The notes under the pieces were generated by a model. It was not told the origin of the DNA. It worked only from the letters and a program-made list of their open reading frames with translations, and ran no database searches. Made by a program: the position numbers and the translations under genes. Below, piece after piece: positions 33,864-42,150 of a stretch of 57,109 nucleotides of DNA (position 1 is its first letter; each line of letters starts with the position of its first letter). Source of the stretch: a virus; the IMG/VR virus record IMGVR_UViG_3300030419_005317, positions 25,318 to 82,426 of that record; one strand, written 5' to 3'.

Positions 33864-34973
33864 TTATTTTATTCCAGCTAGTTTTTGCATCCTTGATAAT
33901 AAAGGATTACTTTCTGTTTTAGGCTCTCTATGAGAACCTTTTAGTACGGCAGACGGTCTAGAGATTGCCTCGCTCAGTGATTTTGGTTTTCTGGGCGCGC
34001 CAGAAGAACCCACTGTGCTTTGAAGCGTATCAAAAATGACCTTTGCCTCTTGTGCTGAACCAGCGTTGGATATAGCTTCGACAATCTTTTTCTTTTGCCG
34101 CTCATTCAAGGAGGTGCTACTTAACACCCGGTTCGTATAAAGCAGTCTAGCGTTAGAAAGAGTAACTTCATCAAGCTTCTCTTTCAGCGCCAAAACTGCA
34201 GATGAAAATTTGTTATTTTGTTCTTTTAAGGCACTATTTTCTTGCTTTAAATCTTCTGCTGCTTTCTTTAAATCTTCAACTTCTTCAGCTACTTCAGTAT
34301 CTTGTCTCTTTGCAGCTTCAGCTTCTAATTCTGCTTCTATTTTTTCAGGTGGGGTGCCAGCCCAGCCCTGTTTTGTTGGCTCAAGATCGACTCTGAGCCT
34401 TTCAAAAACTTTGTTTACCAATTCATCTTCAAAAGAATATTTCTCTTCAATTTCATCAGATTCTTCGGTTTCTTCGTTTATTTCCGTCTCGACGTCTTCG
34501 CTTTCAGTAGCTTCTTCGACGTCCTCGGATAATAAATTAATAATGTCTTCTTCGGTAAATTCGAATTCTTGGGATTCTGCAACTTGCTGCAATAAATCCT
34601 CTTGAGTTTCCGGGGTGCCCATTTCCGACGTGGAAAGATCGGTGACCGCTTGCGAAAGCGCCGATAGGTCAAGGTCTAGTTCTATTTCCTCGTCCTCGTC
34701 GGGGCACGGGCATGCCTTATCGCCCTCTAGCGCCGCTAACGGAGTGTCTGGCGCCACATCTTCTGCTTCCCCGGCGCCATCCATGCCCATATCCATGGCT
34801 CCGGCGCCCATATCCATGCCGCCAAGAGGGTCTTCCTCCTGTTCCAGCAATTTATCTAAAGTTTCTTTAACTTCCATAGAATATTTTTCAATAATTGAAT
34901 TTTCTGCGTTTTTAAGAGCCGCTTCTTTAAGTGCTGCGGCGTCTACTATCGCCTGTTCCAACATCGATGACAT
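33864..34973 (-). CDS. Prohead core scaffold protein (gp22-like)
   Basis: A 369-residue internal scaffold around which the capsid forms. I start at the ATG at 34973 (GGAG before it); the open frame runs 24 codons further up but without a ribosome site. The sequence begins with an amphipathic helix (SSMLEQAIVDAAALKEAALKN), then a very acidic, low-complexity middle with many E-E and D-E stretches, and then a long coiled coil (EVEDLKKAAEDLKQENSALKEQNNKF) and a basic C-terminus ending SRMQKLAGIK. Acidic, helical, just upstream of the capsid gene: this is the gp22 arrangement. Several L-x-E sites would allow digestion by the prohead protease during maturation. Confidence 0.85.
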   Translation of the reverse strand: MSSMLEQAIVDAAALKEAALKNAENSIIEKYSMEVKETLDKLLEQEEDPLGGMDMGAGAMDMGMDGAGEAEDVAPDTPLAALEGDKACPCPDEDEEIELDLDLSALSQAVTDLSTSEMGTPETQEDLLQQVAESQEFEFTEEDIINLLSEDVEEATESEDVETEINEETEESDEIEEKYSFEDELVNKVFERLRVDLEPTKQGWAGTPPEKIEAELEAEAAKRQDTEVAEEVEDLKKAAEDLKQENSALKEQNNKFSSAVLALKEKLDEVTLSNARLLYTNRVLSSTSLNERQKKKIVEAISNAGSAQEAKVIFDTLQSTVGSSGAPRKPKSLSEAISRPSAVLKGSHREPKTESNPLLSRMQKLAGIK

Positions 34974-35074
34974 ATTTTTTTCTCCAAAAGGTAATAATTC
35001 AAATATAAATAGTAAGTAACTGGGATAAAAGACGTTTTTAATCAACGGTTCCCAACGAAGCTGTTTAGGCTGCT

Positions 35075-36424
35075 TTACACTATCTCTATATAATCAGCTT
35101 CTGGCTTAAACCACAGCAAAATATCGCCGTCGCCGTTTTTGTCGACACAATGGCCTATAATCCTCACTACCTCGTTGGATCCATCCGGAGCGGTAAAGTC
35201 AAATTCTCCGGCGGTGTCATCGCACATGTAGACCGGTGCACCAATCACTGCTGTGCCATCGATCTCTTCGGCATCGATACGTATGAATCCCTCCAAGAGC
35301 ATACCAACGTCTTTTGGTTTGCCGGCACCAGTACCTAGTGCAATTGCCAATAGTTCTTTTGCGCCGGTTGAGTTGTTGTTGGCTTGAGCCAAAGTCCAAC
35401 CTCTGTTGCTGTTAAGATAATACAGCTGCCCAGCGGTTGTATTCGTAAGAGAGCCAAATCTGTCTATTTGTAATATTTGGCCACCACCTCTTGCGTGTGC
35501 GGCTAATGAGCCTGTGAACGGTTGGCCCTCTCCGGTCGCTCCCTGTATAGACCAGAAATCGTTATAAACACTAAGGCTAGTATAGAATGTCGGTGCATCA
35601 GGGCCTGCAAATCCTATCTCAACGCCATTAACACTGCTATCTAAGAAAAAGCAATATGGGAAGAATTCGCCTTCTATTCTAAAATCATTGGCGGTATCTA
35701 TTCCGCCGTTAAAGTGTGCCGCGCCAGAGCAATTTAAGGGGCCCGTAAACACAGTACCTAGAAAATGGCCGCCGGCGGAAGATGAAAGATTGCCGGCCAA
35801 GGTGGTAGCTCCGGACACATTAAGGGTCTTGCTCAGCGTTGCGCCACCGCCCATAATCAAGGCGCCAGCAGAACTACTAATTGCGCCAGAGACCGTCAGT
35901 GCGTTACTTATCAGCGAAGAGCCGCCAATAATCAAATTACCGGCAGAGCTACTAATATCGCCAACAATCTCTAATGCACCACTCATTATCGTTATTCCGG
36001 CTGAAAAGATCGCATCGCCGCCAATGATCATGCCGGCCGAAGAGCTTATGGTTCCCTTAGCTTCAATCGTACCACTGGTCGCTATCGATGCTGCATTTGT
36101 AAATAATGCAGTATTGAATGCATTAATGTTTATAGATCCACTAGTGGATGCGCTCCCCTGCTCTGCCCATGCTAGGGTTCCATTCGTCTGCGAGGTTAAA
36201 ACATAGTCGTTAGAGTCTGGGAATGCGGTCGGCAGGGTATATGTAGTATCCCCCGCTAGCGAAGCGGGAGACTTTAATCCAACATAGTGAATCCCGTTGT
36301 CGCTGTCTTCATGAATTCTTAATTCGCCTGCTAAATCCTCGCCGCGGGTAATGGCGAGCGCCCCAGTCAATTCGACTACGGCGCCCGCCGAGGCGGAAAG
36401 TAAAGCTTTTCCAATAATTGCCAT
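35075..36424 (-). CDS. Repeat-containing fibre protein 3
   Basis: A 449-residue protein with an N-terminal half built of short beta repeats of the type SGxISSSAGxLIxGGxxxxSxxLxVSG (about residues 90-230), a pattern of triple-stranded beta fibres. The second half (240-449) is a globular beta region with FRIEGEFFPYCFFLDSSVNG and GFIRIDAEEIDGTAVIGAPVYMCDD, and ends GDGDILLWFKPEADYIEIV, like the carbohydrate-binding or capping end of other marine phage fibres. It opens MAIIGKALLSASAG, similar to the opening of fibre 2. The gene sits between two further fibre genes and the scaffold gene, so it could be a head fibre as well as a tail fibre. Confidence 0.75.
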   Translation of the reverse strand: MAIIGKALLSASAGAVVELTGALAITRGEDLAGELRIHEDSDNGIHYVGLKSPASLAGDTTYTLPTAFPDSNDYVLTSQTNGTLAWAEQGSASTSGSININAFNTALFTNAASIATSGTIEAKGTISSSAGMIIGGDAIFSAGITIMSGALEIVGDISSSAGNLIIGGSSLISNALTVSGAISSSAGALIMGGGATLSKTLNVSGATTLAGNLSSSAGGHFLGTVFTGPLNCSGAAHFNGGIDTANDFRIEGEFFPYCFFLDSSVNGVEIGFAGPDAPTFYTSLSVYNDFWSIQGATGEGQPFTGSLAAHARGGGQILQIDRFGSLTNTTAGQLYYLNSNRGWTLAQANNNSTGAKELLAIALGTGAGKPKDVGMLLEGFIRIDAEEIDGTAVIGAPVYMCDDTAGEFDFTAPDGSNEVVRIIGHCVDKNGDGDILLWFKPEADYIEIV

Positions 36425-36442
36425 AACTATTCCTTTATAATT

Positions 36443-36455
36443 TAATTAGTTTAAA
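36443..36455 (-). promoter_or_regulatory. Candidate late promoter motif (TTTAAACTAATTA)
   Basis: ACTAATTAAATTA, identical over 13 bases to the copy before the tail tube gene, sits in the 32-base gap before fibre 3, followed by TAAAGGAATAG and the ATG. Part of the recurring set at 23603, 25393 and 41454. Confidence 0.35.
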
Positions 36456-36456
36456 A

Positions 36457-37620
36457 TTATTTATTTCCTTCCCAACTGTTATCTGGATCCCAATCATCTT
36501 CCGGTAACAACTCCATTAATAATTTATAGCGTTGTCCAGTTTTCTGATTACGGATAGTCAGATACTTGTCTTCCTCGATTACAACCCAGTGGCCGCGATC
36601 ATTCTGTAGGTGTAAGTCGCCTGTATAGATGTTTCGCCATCTTTTGGCTGCCGAACCTAAATCATGTGTATCATCGCCTGCCGGTAAGACATGGTTTCCA
36701 AACGTTGTTGTACCAGAGACGCTTAAAACATTGGATATCGTGGTACCACCACCAATAATCAATGCTCCAGCAGAACTGCTGATTGCTCCAGACACCGTAA
36801 GGGCTAAGCCGGGATTCGAGAAAACAGATTCTCCACCAACGCTAAGGGGCGCAGAAGCACTAAGCAAACCGCCGACTACGACTGTACCAGAGGCAACAAT
36901 CGAGGTGGGGTTGATGAAATCCGCAGTACTGAGCACATTAATATTAACGCTTCCGGAAATATTATCTGGTGCGAAAGATGCAGCCGTCAGTGTTCCACTA
37001 ACATTAACATCTTCAGCAATAACTTTGCCCAAGAACGTTGCACCACCCGAAGATGATATTGTTCCGGACACGGTTAGTGCCGCAGCATTTGAAAGAATCA
37101 CAGTTTCCGTGAAAGTGGCGCCATATGAAGATGAAAGAGCGCCATGTAAGGTGGTAGATCCAGTAACTGTTGCGCCAGCCTGAATAGATAGCGACTGGCC
37201 TTGTACTGCAGCAGCACCAGTAATATTACCGGTAACACTCAAAAGGCCGGCAGAAAAGATATTACCTGAAGCTTCAAGAGTGCTTGCTATGACACCACCT
37301 AGAAAGGTGGCAGGAGCAGAGCTGCTGATAGGCGCCGCGTAAACAGACGTACCAGAGACATTAAGTCCATTAGAAAATATCGGGTCGTTGACGTTAATTT
37401 TAACGTTACCAGACATCGAAGATGGCGAGAAAGCACCAGCGGTAGTTAATGTACCACTGACGTTAACATCCTCTGCAATGACCTTTCCTAAGAACACTGC
37501 ACCGCCAGATGAGGATAGAGTACCGGATAATGTTAGTGATTGAGCATTAGAGTAGATACCGCTTCCAGCGATAGCTAATCCAGCCGCACCACTAATTAAT
37601 CCTGATGATATAATAGCCAT
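36457..37620 (-). CDS. Repeat-containing fibre protein 2
   Basis: A 387-residue protein made almost entirely of degenerate repeats with SGTISSSGGATFLGKVIAEDVNVSG as the clearest form, present twice (about residues 33-58 and 188-213). It ends with a compact domain, DLGSAAKRWRNIYTGDLHLQNDRGHWVVIEE and YLTIRNQKTGQRYKLLMELLPEDDWDP, which is also the end of fibre 1. Such shared C-termini usually fold as a trimer cap or help folding. The CTAGGAGGG before ATG is strong. Residue composition (Ser, Gly, Ala, Thr, Val) and the repeats suggest a trimeric beta-helix fibre; receptor and location on the virion are unknown. Confidence 0.75.
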   Translation of the reverse strand: MAIISSGLISGAAGLAIAGSGIYSNAQSLTLSGTLSSSGGAVFLGKVIAEDVNVSGTLTTAGAFSPSSMSGNVKINVNDPIFSNGLNVSGTSVYAAPISSSAPATFLGGVIASTLEASGNIFSAGLLSVTGNITGAAAVQGQSLSIQAGATVTGSTTLHGALSSSYGATFTETVILSNAAALTVSGTISSSGGATFLGKVIAEDVNVSGTLTAASFAPDNISGSVNINVLSTADFINPTSIVASGTVVVGGLLSASAPLSVGGESVFSNPGLALTVSGAISSSAGALIIGGGTTISNVLSVSGTTTFGNHVLPAGDDTHDLGSAAKRWRNIYTGDLHLQNDRGHWVVIEEDKYLTIRNQKTGQRYKLLMELLPEDDWDPDNSWEGNK

Positions 37621-37645
37621 TCATAATTCCCTCCTAGAAATTTAC

Positions 37646-40600
37646 TTATTCTATTTCTTGAAGAACAAATTTAAACAGTTTACCTGTCTTATTATTCCTC
37701 AAACTTAAGTAGTCTTCTTCCTCAATAATAGTCCAGTCGCCGCGGTCATTTTTCAAATGAAGGTCGCCGGTGTAAAGATTGGCCCATCTCTTAGCTGCAG
37801 AGCCTAAATCAGAACTATTATCGGTACCCGGGAGGATATTTCCAGATACTTGAATTGAAGTGCCAGTGTTTGTAAAGTGTGCTGTCGGCAGTACTTTAAC
37901 CGCCGAGCCGCTGAATGCATGTTTTCCGGTCCAAGCTACGTCATCACTCTCGCTGGTTCCGCTTCCGCCGGAAGATATCGCAGCCCAGCTACCGCCAACA
38001 TTCTTGAACTGCATGGTGCCGGCGGAAACTCTAATTCCTATACCGTCGCTACCATCAGTTTCTGTGAAGTTTACATATGTGGTGTTTGCACTCGCTGAGA
38101 GTCCGATGTTGCCACTTACAGAAAGCAGTGATGTTGGGCTACTGGTTTTAATACCAACTGACCCAGAAGTGGAGATTGTTGGGGTCGTGGCTATGGCCGA
38201 ACTAAATACGGCCGGCCCACCAATGCTGAGCTTACCCGAACCGGACAAGTCGCTTGTAATTGAAACGCTACCATGGTTAATCAAAGAACCGGTTAGCGTG
38301 GCGCCAGCTTGAGATTTTAAGCTGTGGAATGCGCCTTCTCCAGATCCGGATATTGTGCCGGTAATTGTAAGCGAACCAGCGCTCATAATGCTGCTGGAGG
38401 CCTGAATCGTATTGGCAATAACCGTGCCTAAGAATACTGCGCCGGCCGAACTGCTAATCGTTCCAGATGACTCAATGGCGGTGGCCGTATTGGTAAAGAG
38501 TGCTGTCGACAATACTTTAAAGGCAGAGCCACTGAATGCGTTTTTTCCGGTCCAAGCATTATCATCACTGAGGCCAACACCGCCGCCGCCCCCGGTGCCC
38601 ATCGCGGTCCAACTTCCACCAACATTTTTGAATTGCATAGTGCCAGCCGAGACTCTAACTCCAATACCATCGCTACCGTCTGTTTCTGTGAAGTTTATAT
38701 ATGTAGTATTCGTACTTGAAGAGACTGCAATGTTCCCGCTCACTGAAAGGGTCGATGTGGGGCTATTTGTCTTGATACCAACCTTACCGCCGTTAGTGCC
38801 AGTTGCATATAATGCCGGCGCAGTAACGCCGGCGCCACTAACGTTCAATGTACCGGTAATCTGATGTACGCGCTGTGGCAAGTTGCCAAGAATGGTTGAG
38901 CCGCTGGATTGTATCGTTGTGCCACCTTTCGTTAACACAACAGTATCTGCAAATATTGCACCTGCCGAGGAAGATATTTGACCTGCGGAAAGAACGGTGC
39001 CGGAGATCGATAAGCTGGGCGCCGTCACGCCGCCTGCATTCGAGAATACAGCAATACCGCCAATCACCATTGGGCCGGATGAAGATATTGTTCCATTGGT
39101 GACTGTAAGTGCACCATGGTTAACCAGCGATCCGGTAAGCGTCGTGCCGGCTTGAGATTTCAAACTGTGGAAAGCACCTTCTCCGGATCCAGATATTGTC
39201 CCGCTAACCGTCAAGTTACCGGCGGACATAATACTACTTGAAGCCTCTAATGTTTTCGCAATTATGCCGCCCAAGTACGTCCCACCAAACGAAGATGAGA
39301 CTGCGCCATGTAGCGTGGTGGATCCAGTTATCGTGGCGCCAGCTTGAGATTTCAAGCTATGGAAGGCACCTTCTCCAGATCCAGATATTGTCCCGGTAAC
39401 CGTCAAGTTGCCGGCGGCCATAATGCTGCTCGAAGCCTCAATCGTTTTGGCGATAATGCCACCCAAGTATGTTCCACCAAATGAAGATGAAACAGCACCG
39501 TGTAACGTGGTAGATCCAGTTATTGTGGCGCCGTCTTGAGACTTCAGGCTGTGGAAAGCGCCCTCTCCAGAGCTTGATATTGTGCCGCTAATGGTAAAAG
39601 AGCCGGCTGACATAATACTGCTTGATGCCTGAATTGTGTCAGCTATGACTGTACCTAAGAATACGGCGCCGGCTGATGAGCTTATTGTGCCGGCAGTTGT
39701 TGTTGTGCCGGAAATATTAACAGTATTACTTAAAGTTGTACCGCCACCAATAATCAATGAACCAAGAGAACTACTAATTGAGCCGGAAGTTATAATTGAA
39801 TTGGGGTTGGCATTTTGATTATTTGTGAATACCGCAGCACCACCCAGCGTCATGCCAGCCGTGGCGCTTATGTTCGTACTGGTAATAATTACCGTACTCG
39901 TTCCGACCGTAAGTGTTCCCGATACATTTGAATCGTTCACAAACATGTCGCCTAAGAATGTGGCACCGCCAGATGATGACAAAGTACCTGACAATAACAA
40001 GGAAGTGTCAGGATGCGAGAAGATACCAGTGCCGCCCATAGTTGGGCCAGCGGATGATGATATCAACCCCTTGCTAATCAGAGTGCCAGATAAAAGCAGG
40101 GATTCTGGGTTTGAGAAAATACTCGTCCCGCCAATGTTAAGGGGTGCCGAAGATGAAATCAGTGCTTTAGTGATTATTGCGCCACTAACAAAGTTTACCG
40201 GACCTGCTAAAATTAATTCTCCGCCGACCGTAACGCCACCACTGGAGCTAATCGCACCAGATGTCTCAATTGATGTGCCCTCTTTGGTAAAATATTGAGT
40301 ACCGAGGAATTGACCACCCTTGCCTGTATTGCCTAATTCAGATCCTGAAAGGATTCCGCCAACTATTACGTTACCGCTAGCGTGTATCGCATCAGAGACG
40401 CCATCTCCAAGGGTGAATATGCCCAAACCACCAACAACAATTCCCTTGGAGGCGCTGATGGCGCCGGAAGCTTGGATTGATGTTCCCGTGTTGGTGAATT
40501 GTACGGCGCCGCCCAGATTAGTATTGATGTTATTGGAAAGATCGGCAGAACAAGAAATTATATGCTTGACTATAACAGAGCCTGTCGTCTCGATCGACGT

Positions 40601-41428
40601 CGGATGGCTAAATTCTGCCGTACCTTTGATGTTTAGGCCCAAAGACGAGGAAACTGCACCACTGACTCTTAGACCTTGCGTACTAGAACTAGGATAACCA
40701 ATAGAAACAGCCGCCATGTCGGGGCCTGCGCCCTGATGGACTTCGAAAATCGGATCTGTTTTATTGGACTTAACGCTTAAGATTGCGTTGCCGTCGCCAG
40801 AAGACGATATTGTAATGTGACCATCGCCAACAGAAGGCAGGATAGTCATAACCTTATCATCATCTACTACAAAATCAAATGAACTGCTTAGTCCCGAGCC
40901 CGATAAGCGCAGCTGAACCGGAGCAGAATCCAGTGTGTCGAAAGTTGCACCTTTCGCAACGACCGTCAGAGCAGCTTTTGCATGGCGATTATTTGGACTT
41001 GTAGTTGGATTCGTATTTATACCAACCAGCCCCATGTCAGCATTGGCGGTCACAAAGAGTGCCATGCCATTTACATTATGGGCGCCGTCTTGGAAAGCTC
41101 CGGAGACTCTTAAACTACCGGTAAACTGATGTACGTCATCAAAGGAGTCGCCAAACTGGCTGGCGCCGGATATATTAAGATGAGTGGTTGAGCGTATTGT
41201 TTCGTTTACATTATACGAATAGGCAAAGATGGTGCCTGATACATGCACGTTTCCGCTTACATGTAAATTATGTATATCTGCCGGATCGGCAGTTCCGGTA
41301 TCCCAAACTAATCTTGGACTACCCGTGATGGTAAAATCACCATCTCTAAATTGTATTGATCCTGTCTCGCCACCGGGGCCTTGTACCAAATTGGTGCCAC
41401 AATCAATATATGCCCATGAAAAACCCAT
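37646..41428 (-). CDS. Large repeat-rich fibre protein 1
   Basis: A 1260-residue fibre. The first 90 residues are non-repetitive (MGFSWAYIDCGTNLVQGPGG, then LVWDTGTADPADIHNLHVSGNVHVSG). The centre contains many beta repeats around ISSSAGAVFLGTVIADTIQASSSIMSAG, including two exact-length 64-residue units (192 bases each) with HSLKSQAGATITGSTTLHGA. Two copies of a FTETDGSDGIGVRVSAGTMQ-FKNVGGSW block near residues 910 and 1115 look like duplicated knobs. The C-terminus DLGSAAKRWANLYTGDLHL, then KNDRGDWTIIEE, matches fibre 2. The DNA-level repeats suggest recent expansion and a means to change fibre length or specificity by recombination. A candidate late motif lies 25 bases before the ATG. Confidence 0.8.
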   Translation of the reverse strand: MGFSWAYIDCGTNLVQGPGGETGSIQFRDGDFTITGSPRLVWDTGTADPADIHNLHVSGNVHVSGTIFAYSYNVNETIRSTTHLNISGASQFGDSFDDVHQFTGSLRVSGAFQDGAHNVNGMALFVTANADMGLVGINTNPTTSPNNRHAKAALTVVAKGATFDTLDSAPVQLRLSGSGLSSSFDFVVDDDKVMTILPSVGDGHITISSSGDGNAILSVKSNKTDPIFEVHQGAGPDMAAVSIGYPSSSTQGLRVSGAVSSSLGLNIKGTAEFSHPTSIETTGSVIVKHIISCSADLSNNINTNLGGAVQFTNTGTSIQASGAISASKGIVVGGLGIFTLGDGVSDAIHASGNVIVGGILSGSELGNTGKGGQFLGTQYFTKEGTSIETSGAISSSGGVTVGGELILAGPVNFVSGAIITKALISSSAPLNIGGTSIFSNPESLLLSGTLISKGLISSSAGPTMGGTGIFSHPDTSLLLSGTLSSSGGATFLGDMFVNDSNVSGTLTVGTSTVIITSTNISATAGMTLGGAAVFTNNQNANPNSIITSGSISSSLGSLIIGGGTTLSNTVNISGTTTTAGTISSSAGAVFLGTVIADTIQASSSIMSAGSFTISGTISSSGEGAFHSLKSQDGATITGSTTLHGAVSSSFGGTYLGGIIAKTIEASSSIMAAGNLTVTGTISGSGEGAFHSLKSQAGATITGSTTLHGAVSSSFGGTYLGGIIAKTLEASSSIMSAGNLTVSGTISGSGEGAFHSLKSQAGTTLTGSLVNHGALTVTNGTISSSGPMVIGGIAVFSNAGGVTAPSLSISGTVLSAGQISSSAGAIFADTVVLTKGGTTIQSSGSTILGNLPQRVHQITGTLNVSGAGVTAPALYATGTNGGKVGIKTNSPTSTLSVSGNIAVSSSTNTTYINFTETDGSDGIGVRVSAGTMQFKNVGGSWTAMGTGGGGGVGLSDDNAWTGKNAFSGSAFKVLSTALFTNTATAIESSGTISSSAGAVFLGTVIANTIQASSSIMSAGSLTITGTISGSGEGAFHSLKSQAGATLTGSLINHGSVSITSDLSGSGKLSIGGPAVFSSAIATTPTISTSGSVGIKTSSPTSLLSVSGNIGLSASANTTYVNFTETDGSDGIGIRVSAGTMQFKNVGGSWAAISSGGSGTSESDDVAWTGKHAFSGSAVKVLPTAHFTNTGTSIQVSGNILPGTDNSSDLGSAAKRWANLYTGDLHLKNDRGDWTIIEEEDYLSLRNNKTGKLFKFVLQEIE
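37865..38725 (-). repeat. Duplicated block in fibre 1
   Basis: Two copies of a roughly 240-base segment (about 37865-38105 and 38485-38725), about 621 bases apart, encode nearly the same protein stretch, with the identical core RVSAGTMQFKNVGGSW. Third positions have diverged in places, so the copy is not very recent. Confidence 0.8.
39151..39534 (-). repeat. Tandem 192-base repeats in fibre 1
   Basis: Two head-to-tail units of exactly 192 bases (39151-39342 and 39343-39534) keep the reading frame and encode 64 residues each. Partial further copies start at 39535 and at 38308. High nucleotide similarity between units points to unequal recombination. Confidence 0.92.
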
Positions 41429-41453
41429 TTAAATCCTCAACTTACCTTACAAA

Positions 41454-41466
41454 TAATTAGTACCAT
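41454..41466 (-). promoter_or_regulatory. Candidate late promoter motif ATGGTACTAATTA
   Basis: GGTACTAATTA in the 42-base gap between the bS21 gene and fibre 1, identical over 11 bases to the copy at 23603. Placement 25 bases before the fibre ATG matches the other copies. Confidence 0.4.
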
Positions 41467-41470
41467 TATA

Positions 41471-41710
41471 TTATTTACGTTTACTCTGACGTTGTAATCT
41501 TTTTAAACGTCTCGCCTCATTTCTCATCCTTTGCAATTCAGCCTTGCGTTTTTTTTCTTTCTTCTTTTCAGAAGGCTTTTTATAATACTTCCTGTCACGC
41601 ACTTGCTCAATAATTTTTTCTTTTTTTACTTTCTTAATAAATCTTCTAATCAATCTTTCGGCCGGCTCGTTTCTTCTGGCCTTTATGATAATATTGCCAC
41701 TTTTTCTCAT
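41471..41710 (-). CDS. rpsU: Ribosomal protein bS21, phage-encoded
   Basis: A 79-residue basic protein that matches bacterial S21 along its length: IIIKARRNEPAERLIRRFIK corresponds to the conserved VxxxENEPFDxALRRFKR, EKIIEQVRDRKYYKKPSEK to xGVLxEVRRREFYEKPTEK, and the tail is the usual Lys/Arg helix. I start at the ATG at 41710, where AGTAGGAATTGAAATG gives a ribosome site; a TTG 12 codons earlier overlaps the upstream gene. S21 sits on the 30S subunit near the anti-Shine-Dalgarno end of 16S rRNA and affects initiation. It is among the ribosomal proteins most often reported in phages. Here it is expressed with virion genes, so it may tune host ribosomes late in infection. Confidence 0.93.
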   Translation of the reverse strand: MRKSGNIIIKARRNEPAERLIRRFIKKVKKEKIIEQVRDRKYYKKPSEKKKEKKRKAELQRMRNEARRLKRLQRQSKRK

Positions 41711-41727
41711 TTCAATTCCTACTTTAA

Positions 41728-42150
41728 CTACTTCATTGACTGCCAAATTTTATTAGCTCCGCCAATAATAGAGCTAATGTCGACACCGGCATCTCTAGCG
41801 TTGCCTAAATCGACACTTCCTTGGGGTGTTTGTGCGGCTATTGGCTCGGTCCCTTCGAACAGGTCCACACCATTATATGCATCCCCACCAATAGCATCTA
41901 ATAAGCCTTTTTTGTACTCGTTAATCTTTTTCTTATTTTCATTAATTTTGTTAAAATCTAATTCCCTTGATTGGGCAGGTTGCTTTGCATGAGCAGAGAT
42001 GGGGGCATGCTCAACTATTGGCATACCCGCAGTTACTCCTTTGGTAACCTCTTGTACAATATTAGAAAGCAACCCCTCTTCCAAGAGGCTTTCCTTAACG
42101 CACTCTTTGACAATTGGCTTAATTAATTCTTTTAATTGTTTTTTGTTCAT
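41728..42150 (-). CDS. Hypothetical virion-region protein
   Basis: A 140-residue protein of unknown function. The N-terminus MNKKQLKELIKPIVKECVKE is a basic amphipathic helix related in pattern to the MKIT-type leader of other genes here (K-x-Q-L-K-x-I-I), followed by LLEEGLLSNIV with an L-x-E site. The rest is polar, with an acidic stretch and a Gly-rich end (DISSIIGGANKIWQSMK). It overlaps the upstream gene by four bases (ATGA) and lies just before bS21. It may be a minor capsid or core protein; the leader similarity is suggestive but weaker than in the MKIT set. Confidence 0.55.
   Translation of the reverse strand: MNKKQLKELIKPIVKECVKESLLEEGLLSNIVQEVTKGVTAGMPIVEHAPISAHAKQPAQSRELDFNKINENKKKINEYKKGLLDAIGGDAYNGVDLFEGTEPIAAQTPQGSVDLGNARDAGVDISSIIGGANKIWQSMK

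Noticed and set aside
35004-35011. TATAAATA, the T4 late promoter box
   Set aside because: It lies on the plus strand and would drive antisense transcription away from all genes here; AT-rich gap, likely chance.
34974-35045. Longer scaffold protein start
   Set aside because: The extra 24 codons are hydrophobic, unlike a scaffold N-terminus, and lack a ribosome site; GGAG lies before the ATG at 34973.
39151-39534. Tandem repeats as a CRISPR array
   Set aside because: Units are 192 bases, in frame and coding, with no spacer pattern and no cas genes.
37860-40697. Several 125-157 codon plus-strand frames opposite the fibre gene
   Set aside because: They arise from repeat composition (Ser/Gly/Ala codons read backwards give Ala/Pro/Val-rich frames) and repeat with the fibre units; no independent start signals.
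41711-41746. Longer bS21 reading from a TTG
   Set aside because: The extension overlaps the upstream gene and has no ribosome site, while the ATG at 41710 has AGGA and gives the usual S21 length.
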